Assembly: GCF_000400995.2 (NCBI RefSeq)
Contig: NZ_DF238936.1
Location: forward strand, 1-38,235
Direction: 5' to 3'
DNA: 38,235 bases
Source of the DNA: Acidovorax sp. MR-S7
GTDB taxonomy: Bacteria; Pseudomonadota; Gammaproteobacteria; Burkholderiales; Burkholderiaceae_C
Numbering within the stretch: position 1 is the stretch's first letter; each line of letters opens with the position of its first letter. Under the pieces are notes generated by a model. It did not search any database and was not told the DNA's origin. It saw nothing but the letters and a program-made list of their open reading frames with translations. The position numbers were made by a program, and so were the translations under genes. This document shows, in pieces, positions 32,811 to 38,235 of the stretch.

Positions 32811-35800
32811 TCACACCTTGCGCACCTGCACCGGCAGCCCCTGGCGCACCACGGCGCCGGAGACCCAGTCGATCCACACGTTGTCCCTGGCGGGCCGCGT
32901 GGGGTCGGCGAAGCCCAGGGCGTTGAGGTTCACGCCGTTGCCGTGCTGCGGGTTGCGGGCCATGGGCTGGCCGTCCACGGTGTGGGCCGCGGCGCCGAGC
33001 TGCGTGTGGCCGTAGCCGTATTCGATGGCGATGGCGCCCCGGGCGATGCCGCCGCGCACCAGGGCCACGCCCTGCACGCTGCTGCCAGGGGTGCGCACCT
33101 CGATGCGGTCGCCGTTGGCGATGCCCAGCCGCGCCGCGTCTTCCTGGTTCAGGCTGATGGGGTTGTGCGGATGCACCTGGCGCAGGCGCGAGGCGGCGAT
33201 GGACATGCTGCTCATCAGGTTGGATTTGTAGCTGCTCATTGTGAGCGGCCAGTCTTTCTCGGGGTAGTGCGCGCGCATGCTGCTGCCGTCGGCGAAGCGC
33301 GTGGGGTACCACGTGGGGCAGCCCGCGTAGCGCTCGCCGGTCATGGAGTGGCGCATCCTGGCCAGGCCTTCGTGCCAGAGCTGCACGGGGAACTTGTGCG
33401 CGGCCTTGACGTGCTCGCCCTGCCAGGCGTCCTCGATCCGGTCGAAGCGCCCGCCGCGGCTCATCACCATGGCCACGCGGCGCACTTCCTCGGGCAGCAG
33501 GCGCTGCTGCAGCGCGGGCATCCAGCGCGCCAGGCCGGTGAGGGCGATGTCGTCGTCGCTGGCCTCGGGCACGGGCTTGCCGGCCTGGTAGGCGATGTTG
33601 CACATGCCGCGCAGGTAGAAGTCCTCGGGGGTTTCCAGGTCGAGCGGCGCGCCTTCCTTGGTGCTCATGGCGTTCTTGCCGAAGCCCGGCAGGCCGAGCT
33701 GCCGGGCGACTGCGAAGACGAAGGTCTCGAAGCCCACGGGCCGGCCCTCGGCGGTTTTTGCCGTGGCGGCATCGACCACGGGCCAGCGCACGGTGCTGCT
33801 CTTGGCGACCACGTCGGCCCAGGGTGCGCCGATGCCCCAGCTCTCGTAGGTCACGGTGTCGGGCACGATGTAATCGGCCAGGGCCGAGGTCTCGTTGATG
33901 AACGGGTCCACCGAGACGAACAGCGGCAGCTTCTTCGGGTCCTTAAGCGCCGCCGCCAGCGTGTTCTCGAAGCCGCAGATGGCGTACACCGGGTTGCTCA
34001 TGTGGTTGATCCACGCCTTCACCGGGTAGGGGTAGCCCAGCAGGCCGGCGGCCAGCATTTCGCTGGAGAGGCCGCCGGGCGCCGGGTACCACGGCGCCTG
34101 GGCGGGGTAGGGGTTCTGGCCCGCGTCCTTTCTGCGCTTGAACTCGCTGGTTTTCTCGTAGGGAAAGCGCGTGCGCGACAGCGCCACGCCCGTGGCCTTC
34201 ACCGCGCCCTCGAACTGCGCGAAGTTGTAGCGCGGCCCGGGGCCGAAGGGGCCGAACGGCCCGGCGTCCAGCACCCAGCCGCCCTGGACGTTCAGGTTGC
34301 CGATCAGGTTGTTCAGCATGGCGATGGCGTAGGCCGTGTAGAAGCCCGCGCCGCTCATGGTGCCGCCGTGCGAGTTGGCCACGGCCTGCTTGCCGTGGCT
34401 GGTGAATTCGCGCGCCAGGTCCTCGATGTCCTGCACGGGCACGCCGCACAGGTCGGAATACTCCTGCAGCGTCTTGCGCCGCGCCTCCTCGCGCAGCTTC
34501 ACGAACGCGCTGCAGACAGGCAGGGGCGCGCCGCCGCCCGGCGGCGTGAAGTCGCGCTCGACCGCCAGCTCGGCGCTCTGCGCGATGGTGTGGGGCGCCA
34601 GCGTGCCGTCGGCGAGCTGCACCACGTACACCTCCTCGGCGGGCGTTTTCTCGTCGATGGGCGCAGGCATCGGCAGGCCGATGTCGGCGCCGCGCAGGAA
34701 CTGGCCGTAGCGCGGGTGACGGGGGTCGTTGACCAGCAGGTGCGTGGCGTTGCTCCAGCTGGCTTCGCCGGCCGCCGCCATGGCCGCCGGGCCGGGCTGG
34801 GTGAGGAACGCGGCGTCGTAGCGCGCGTGGTCGATGATCCAGCGGATCATGCCCATCACCAGCGCCAGGTCGGTGGCGGGCTTGATGGGCAGCCAGCGGT
34901 TGTTGTCGCCCGCCGCGTGGCTGGACGACATGGGCAGCACGGGCGACACCACCACGTAGCGGTAGGTGTTCTCCGCGCGCGCGCGGGCCTCGGACAGCTC
35001 GCGCCCCATGCGCTGGAACGGGTTGCCCGCCTGTGCGGGCGCGGTGCCGATGAACAGGCCGAAGCGCGAGTTCTTCCAGTCCGGCTTGCCGTGCGGCATG
35101 CCGGGAATGTTGCCCAGCGCCGCCGCCGTGCCCACGCGGTAGGTCTGGCCGCAGTAGGCGCCGTGGTTGGCCACGTTCACCGTGCCGAAGGACTGGCGCG
35201 CGAAGCGGTTGATGAGCGGCGTGCGGCCTTCGTTGGAGGCGTCGGTCACCAGCAGTTGGTTGGCCCTGGGGCCGTATTCGGGGTTCTCGGGGTCGATCGG
35301 CGTCTTCACGTCGCGGATGGCGGCGAGACCTTCCACGTGGCCCTCGCCGAACAGGTCGCCGCCCTCGCAGATTTCCTTGACCAGCTGCTCGAACGGGATC
35401 GTCTTCCACTGGCCCGATCCGCGCGGCCCCACGCGCTTGAGCGGCGCGAGCACGCGGTGCGCGGCCGTCTGGTGCTCGAACATGGCCGAGCCGCGCGCGC
35501 AGCTCGTGGCGCGGCCTTCCAGGCCGTTGTCGCCGCCGAGCTGGGCGTAGACCTCGCGCACCGGCGTCTCCATGGGCGCGTGCTGCGTGGTGGCCAGCGG
35601 GTGGTAGGGGTTGCCGGCCACGCGCAGGATGCGGTTGTGCGCGGTGTCCACGCGCACGCGGATGCCGCACTGCGTCCAGCAGCCCAGGCAGCTCGATGGA
35701 CTGACCACCTGGCCCGGCTGGGTCGTGAGCTGGCCCGTCGCGGGGTCGATGCGGAATTCGGGCGTGAGCGCGTTGCCGCGCGTGGCGCTCTTGGTGGCCG

Positions 35801-35960
35801 TGCCGGAGGTGCCGGCGACCAGGCCCTTGGCGCCGCGCGCCAGGGTTTCGCCGTAGCCCGCGGCGAAGGCGGCCAGGCCGCCGGCCACGGCGCCGCCGCG
35901 CAGCAGCAGGCGGCGGCGTTCGCGTTCAAGGGATTCGGTGGGGGAGTTCTTGTCGGTCAT
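32811..35960 (-). CDS. ttrA: Tetrathionate reductase-like catalytic subunit A (molybdopterin oxidoreductase)
   Basis: This 1049-residue protein of the DMSO reductase superfamily has a twin-arginine signal (ERERRRLLLRGG, residues 12-23), an N-terminal 4Fe-4S motif CLGCWTQC plus SCARG (Cys91, 94, 98, 154), and a probable Mo/W-ligating Cys270 in HGAYCGQT. Length and gene order B-C-A match Salmonella ttrBCA (TtrA about 1020 residues) and the related ArrA/SrdA clade. It should reduce tetrathionate to thiosulfate in the periplasm, taking electrons from the quinol pool via TtrC and TtrB. Arsenate, selenate or polysulfide reductase are alternatives. GAAAGG precedes ATG 35960. Repeat copy G separates it from ttrC. 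Confidence 0.78.
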   Translation of the reverse strand: MTDKNSPTESLERERRRLLLRGGAVAGGLAAFAAGYGETLARGAKGLVAGTSGTATKSATRGNALTPEFRIDPATGQLTTQPGQVVSPSSCLGCWTQCGIRVRVDTAHNRILRVAGNPYHPLATTQHAPMETPVREVYAQLGGDNGLEGRATSCARGSAMFEHQTAAHRVLAPLKRVGPRGSGQWKTIPFEQLVKEICEGGDLFGEGHVEGLAAIRDVKTPIDPENPEYGPRANQLLVTDASNEGRTPLINRFARQSFGTVNVANHGAYCGQTYRVGTAAALGNIPGMPHGKPDWKNSRFGLFIGTAPAQAGNPFQRMGRELSEARARAENTYRYVVVSPVLPMSSSHAAGDNNRWLPIKPATDLALVMGMIRWIIDHARYDAAFLTQPGPAAMAAAGEASWSNATHLLVNDPRHPRYGQFLRGADIGLPMPAPIDEKTPAEEVYVVQLADGTLAPHTIAQSAELAVERDFTPPGGGAPLPVCSAFVKLREEARRKTLQEYSDLCGVPVQDIEDLAREFTSHGKQAVANSHGGTMSGAGFYTAYAIAMLNNLIGNLNVQGGWVLDAGPFGPFGPGPRYNFAQFEGAVKATGVALSRTRFPYEKTSEFKRRKDAGQNPYPAQAPWYPAPGGLSSEMLAAGLLGYPYPVKAWINHMSNPVYAICGFENTLAAALKDPKKLPLFVSVDPFINETSALADYIVPDTVTYESWGIGAPWADVVAKSSTVRWPVVDAATAKTAEGRPVGFETFVFAVARQLGLPGFGKNAMSTKEGAPLDLETPEDFYLRGMCNIAYQAGKPVPEASDDDIALTGLARWMPALQQRLLPEEVRRVAMVMSRGGRFDRIEDAWQGEHVKAAHKFPVQLWHEGLARMRHSMTGERYAGCPTWYPTRFADGSSMRAHYPEKDWPLTMSSYKSNLMSSMSIAASRLRQVHPHNPISLNQEDAARLGIANGDRIEVRTPGSSVQGVALVRGGIARGAIAIEYGYGHTQLGAAAHTVDGQPMARNPQHGNGVNLNALGFADPTRPARDNVWIDWVSGAVVRQGLPVQVRKV

Positions 35961-35997
35961 ATGCGCCTTTCGCGGGGCAGCGCTTTGCTATGGTTCA

Positions 35998-36042
35998 GAT
36001 AGCTGCTTGCGCTTGACCCTGTTGGGTTTGAGGCAGATTTGG
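35998..36042 (+). repeat. Dispersed intergenic hairpin repeat (copy G, GGGTTTGAG variant)
   Basis: AGATAGCTGCTTGCGCTTGACC, then GGGTTTGAGGCAGATTT. It occupies most of the 89-bp space between ttrC and ttrA, inside the presumed operon and opposite in orientation to its transcription. It shares the ACCCxxxxGGGTTTGAG form with copy F1. Confidence 0.75.
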
Positions 36043-36049
36043 CTGTGAT

Positions 36050-37087
36050 TCAGGCGGCATGGCCCTGGCGGGCGGGAAACAGCTCCAGCGCCCAGCCCGC
36101 CATGGCCACCAGCGCCACGCACAGGCCGGCCACGCCCAGCATGCCCAGCAGGCCGTCGCCGCCCAGCGGCATGTGGTACAGGTACAGGCCCGCGCCGAAC
36201 TTGGGCACGCCCTGCACGCCCATGAACAGCGCCCAGCGGAAGGCCCAGGCGCTGGCCGCCAGGCCCACGCCCAGCACCAGCGTGTAGCCCGGCGCATCCA
36301 GGCGGCGGCGCCCGCGCAGCAGCGCGCCGAGCACGGCGGCGCCGAACACGGCCGAGCCCAGCATCGTCAGGCGCCACACGGGGAAGTCGCGCCACAGGCG
36401 CAGCGCGGCGTCGAACGACGGGCTGTCGCCCCGCAGTCCCGCGAGCACCCAGGCCAGCGCCACGGCCGCCAGCGCCGCGGCCAGCAGCAGCCCCAGGCCG
36501 CGCAGCCGCTGCAGCGCGGCGGCGCCGGGGCGCAGGCCGGCGGGCAGGAAGCGCTCCAGCACGAAGGCCGCGCCCACGGTGGCCAGCCAGCCGGTCAGTG
36601 CCAGGTTCACCGGCACCCACAGCGTGTGCCACAACGGGCGCGCGCGGACCACCATCATCTCGGCGCCGGTGTAGAAGGTGATGGACAGGGCCGAAAGCAC
36701 CAGCAGCGGCGCCAGCGCGCGCATCCAGCCCACGCGGCCCAGCCACCAGCTCGCGCACAGCGCGATGCCGAGGGTGACGAACACCGGCAGCAGCAGTGCG
36801 CCCACCGACATCCAAGACCACGGCGTGAAGTGCGCATAGAAATGCCAGAAGCGCGCGGGCTGGTGCAGGTCGGCCAGCAGCGACACCGGTGCGGCGATCA
36901 CGCTCACCGCCAGGGTGAGCACGGCCACGGGCAGCAGGCGGCGCAGCGGGCCGCCCGCCGGCGCCCAGGCGCACAGCGCGGCCAGCAGCGCCGCGCCCGT
37001 GGCCATGCCGGCCAGGAAGAAGTACTGCACGGCCCAGGGCAGCCAGGCGGCCTCGTAGTGCGGGGTGAGGAGTTCGATGATCTGCAT
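36050..37087 (-). CDS. ttrC: Tetrathionate reductase-like membrane subunit C (NrfD/PsrC family quinol oxidase)
   Basis: This 345-residue integral membrane protein has about nine hydrophobic segments, beginning with AVQYFFLAGMATGAALLAAL near residue 16-35. It is a member of the NrfD/PsrC family, which anchors the complex and oxidises quinol at the periplasmic side. LLADLHQPARFWHF and WMSVGALLLPVF are typical of the family. Length is close to Salmonella TtrC (about 340). A strong AAGGAG Shine-Dalgarno sequence precedes ATG 37087. It starts 11 bp after the ttrB stop and is followed by repeat copy G and ttrA. Confidence 0.82.
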   Translation of the reverse strand: MQIIELLTPHYEAAWLPWAVQYFFLAGMATGAALLAALCAWAPAGGPLRRLLPVAVLTLAVSVIAAPVSLLADLHQPARFWHFYAHFTPWSWMSVGALLLPVFVTLGIALCASWWLGRVGWMRALAPLLVLSALSITFYTGAEMMVVRARPLWHTLWVPVNLALTGWLATVGAAFVLERFLPAGLRPGAAALQRLRGLGLLLAAALAAVALAWVLAGLRGDSPSFDAALRLWRDFPVWRLTMLGSAVFGAAVLGALLRGRRRLDAPGYTLVLGVGLAASAWAFRWALFMGVQGVPKFGAGLYLYHMPLGGDGLLGMLGVAGLCVALVAMAGWALELFPARQGHAA

Positions 37088-37098
37088 GCCGCGCTCCT

Positions 37099-37881
37099 TC
37101 AGTGTTCGGCGACCAGGCGCACGCTGGCCTGGCCGTCCACGCCGTTGACGAATGCATCGGGCAGGCCGATGTAGAACACGCGCGGCGCGGTCTTCATGCC
37201 GGGCTTGAGCACCTTGATCTCGTCCTGGTGCGCGGCGATGCGGCGGTTGATTTCGCTGCCCGGATCTCGAAGGTCGCCGATCACGCGCGCGCCGCCCACG
37301 CAGCTCTCCACGCAGGCGGGCAGCAGCCCGGCCTCCAGCCGGTGCTCGCAGAAGGTGCACTTGTCGGCGGTCTGCGTCTCGTGGTTGATGAAGCGCGCGT
37401 CGTACGGGCAGGCCTGCACGCAGTAGCCGCAGCCCACGCAGCGCGCGTTGTCCACCAGCACGATGCCGTCGGTGCGCTGGAACGTGGCCTGCACCGGGCA
37501 CACGGGCACGCAAGGCGGCTCGTCGCAGTGGTTGCACAGGCGCGGCAGGCTGACCATGGCGGGCGCGGCTTCGCCGGGCAGATCGACCTCGTACTGCAGC
37601 ACCGTGGTGCGGAACTGGCCGATGGGCGGCTGGTTCTCCACCGAGCAGCTCACCGTGCAGGCCTGGCAGCCGATGCATTTGCGCAGGTCCACCAGCATGC
37701 CGAAGCGCTTGCCCTCCATGCCGGGGCGGCGCGGAGGCTGGAAGCCGGCCGGCGCCGCCGCGGCCGGACCGGCGGTACCAGCGAGGCCGAAGGCCGTGGC
37801 CAGGCCCACGAGTTCCTGGAGGAAGGCGCGCTTGCCGGTTCGCGCCGGGGCGGGGCGTGGGGGGGTGATGCAGTCAGGCAT
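37099..37881 (-). CDS. ttrB: Tetrathionate reductase-like iron-sulfur subunit B with Lys-Arg Tat signal
   Basis: This 260-residue periplasmic ferredoxin-like subunit is predicted to hold four 4Fe-4S clusters: CIGCQACTVSC, CNHCDEPPCVPVC, CVGCGYCVQAC and CTFC with CVESC. The N terminus has GKRAFLQ followed by a hydrophobic stretch and AAAAPAG. This is a Tat-type signal in which the first arginine is Lys17 (K17-R18-x-F-L). The natural Lys-Arg Tat signal was described for Salmonella TtrB, which supports the assignment. It wires TtrC to TtrA. It is the first gene of the minus-strand operon, with an FNR-like box and -10 element 30-72 bp upstream of ATG 37881. Confidence 0.85.
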   Translation of the reverse strand: MPDCITPPRPAPARTGKRAFLQELVGLATAFGLAGTAGPAAAAPAGFQPPRRPGMEGKRFGMLVDLRKCIGCQACTVSCSVENQPPIGQFRTTVLQYEVDLPGEAAPAMVSLPRLCNHCDEPPCVPVCPVQATFQRTDGIVLVDNARCVGCGYCVQACPYDARFINHETQTADKCTFCEHRLEAGLLPACVESCVGGARVIGDLRDPGSEINRRIAAHQDEIKVLKPGMKTAPRVFYIGLPDAFVNGVDGQASVRLVAEH

Positions 37882-37910
37882 GAATATGGGGCTTCTGATT
37901 TATGTGGGTT

Positions 37911-37918
37911 TTATTATT
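37911..37918 (-). promoter_or_regulatory. Candidate -10 element of the ttrBCA promoter
   Basis: On the minus strand AATAAT/TAATAA within AATAATAA matches the -10 consensus in four to five of six positions. A transcription start about 7 bp downstream (near 37904) would put the FNR-like box centre at about -41.5, the class II activator position. Confidence 0.5.
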
Positions 37919-37939
37919 CTTTTATCAGGCATATTCAAT

Positions 37940-37953
37940 TTGACGCCAATCAA
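37940..37953. promoter_or_regulatory. FNR/Anr box upstream of ttrB
   Basis: TTGAC-GCCA-ATCAA matches the FNR consensus TTGAT-N4-ATCAA at nine of ten defined positions. It lies 59-72 bp upstream of the ttrB ATG within an AT-rich stretch. Anaerobic activation agrees with a respiratory tetrathionate reductase; Salmonella ttrBCA is FNR-dependent. Confidence 0.7.
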
Positions 37954-38031
37954 ATAAAGAGTTGTATTTCCTCCGGCATTAATTGGAATAAACTTTCTTA
38001 TATTAATGGTGCTTTATTAATGAAGTATTAA

Positions 38032-38054
38032 ATAAATCCGAGCATGCCGCTCGG
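38032..38054 (-). terminator. Intrinsic terminator-like hairpin on the minus strand
   Basis: On the minus strand CCGAGC, loop GGCAT, GCTCGG is followed by ATTTATTT. The stem is only 6 bp and the T-run is interrupted, so termination may be partial. It would end transcripts coming from beyond the right edge and insulate the ttr promoter. Confidence 0.45.
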
Positions 38055-38161
38055 CATTGCAGGGCAATGGTTTACAGGGCCGCGCCCGACGCTGCCGCGA
38101 GGGTCGGCGAATATTTGGATGGGAGGCATAGCGGGGATATATCCCGCTGCACAGACATATT

Positions 38162-38235
38162 AGGGAACCTCTCAAAACCCCACTGATCCCTCGTTGATCG
38201 ACAAGACCTGAGCCATCCCCCTGCCATGATCACGC
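38162..38235. mobile_element. Possible terminal end of an insertion sequence running off the window
   Basis: After CATATTAG the sequence GGGAACCTCTCAAAACCCC resembles the terminal inverted repeats of IS5-like elements (GG(G)xACCTCTxxAAAACxCC type), preceded by TTAG, a plausible target. No transposase frame can be judged in the remaining bases, and the partner end is outside the window. Confidence 0.35.

Larger units (their letters stand above)
37882..38160. other. Intergenic region upstream of ttrB, AT-rich in its first ~155 bp
   Basis: No convincing gene is seen here. Positions 37882-38036 are strikingly AT-rich against the rest of the window and hold the FNR-like box and -10 element. The rest returns to high GC and contains a terminator-like hairpin (38032-38054) and a palindrome AGC(G)GGGATATATCCCGCT (38130-38148, one bulged G). 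A weak frame reading through the ttrB promoter on the plus strand is not supported by codon use. Confidence 0.6.

Noticed and set aside
32811-35960. Formate dehydrogenase or nitrate reductase alpha subunit
   Set aside because: The B-C-A order, NrfD-type subunit, HGAYCGQT cysteine site and KR Tat signal on the Fe-S subunit point to the tetrathionate/arsenate reductase group.
32943-36002. Very long plus-strand open frame opposite ttrA (about 1000 codons)
   Set aside because: It is the antisense shadow of a high-GC gene: His/Ala/Gly/Arg-rich composition, no recognisable domain, and the minus-strand frame encodes a complete molybdopterin enzyme.

Overview
The window is a high-GC (about 70 percent) chromosomal segment from a betaproteobacterium of the Burkholderiales, most likely Comamonadaceae (Acidovorax, Alicycliphilus, Diaphorobacter and relatives). 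This rests on the order yebC-purD-hemF-rsfS-rlmH-maf, the Bug-type solute receptor, and at least eight copies of a short intergenic hairpin repeat (core AGCTGC..GCGCTT..AAGCGC..GGAGGC) that I recognise from that family. No rRNA, tRNA or CRISPR array is visible.

Layout. 53-3925: a Ser/Thr kinase fused to a cyclic-nucleotide-binding domain, then an AI-2E-family membrane protein with a C-terminal GAF domain. 3938-8880 (minus strand): uracil phosphoribosyltransferase, a threonine dehydratase-like enzyme, a dienoyl-CoA isomerase, a YfcG-type glutathione transferase and a HerA-like ATPase. 8954-13899: the housekeeping run yebC-purD-hemF-rsfS-rlmH-maf. A 161-bp near-perfect palindrome fills the rsfS-rlmH gap, and a copy of the dispersed repeat supplies the ribosome binding site of maf.

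13969-24831 is the most unusual part: a LysR regulator followed by nine tightly packed catabolic genes. They are an acyl-CoA dehydrogenase-fold enzyme, an aldehyde dehydrogenase, a SucC/SucD-like acyl-CoA ligase pair, a thiamine-diphosphate enzyme, a Bug receptor, a progesterone-5beta-reductase/iridoid-synthase-like reductase, a 3-dehydroshikimate-dehydratase-like TIM barrel and a PcaC-like carboxymuconolactone decarboxylase. The acyl-CoA dehydrogenase homologue has Gln and Gly at the two positions where dehydrogenases carry the catalytic Glu, the same pair reported for 3-sulfinopropionyl-CoA desulfinase. A route 2-oxo acid to aldehyde (ThDP enzyme), to acid (aldehyde dehydrogenase), to acyl-CoA (ligase), to an unusual flavin step can be proposed. 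The substrate is unknown, and the last three enzymes suggest a cyclic or unsaturated precursor.

24895-27661: a lipoprotein and a QseBC/PmrAB-like two-component system. 27756-31702: a FAN1-type VRR-NUC nuclease overlapping a PD-(D/E)xK/Fe-S XPD-like helicase, preceded by a perfect LexA box (CTGT-N8-ACAG), so probably an SOS-induced repair pair. 31699-32808: a LysR regulator and a small ORF. 32811-37881 (minus strand): a ttrBCA-type tetrathionate reductase operon, with a Lys-Arg Tat signal on TtrB and an FNR-like box placed for a class II anaerobic promoter. The last 350 bp hold this promoter in an unusually AT-rich stretch, a terminator-like hairpin and what may be the end of an insertion sequence.
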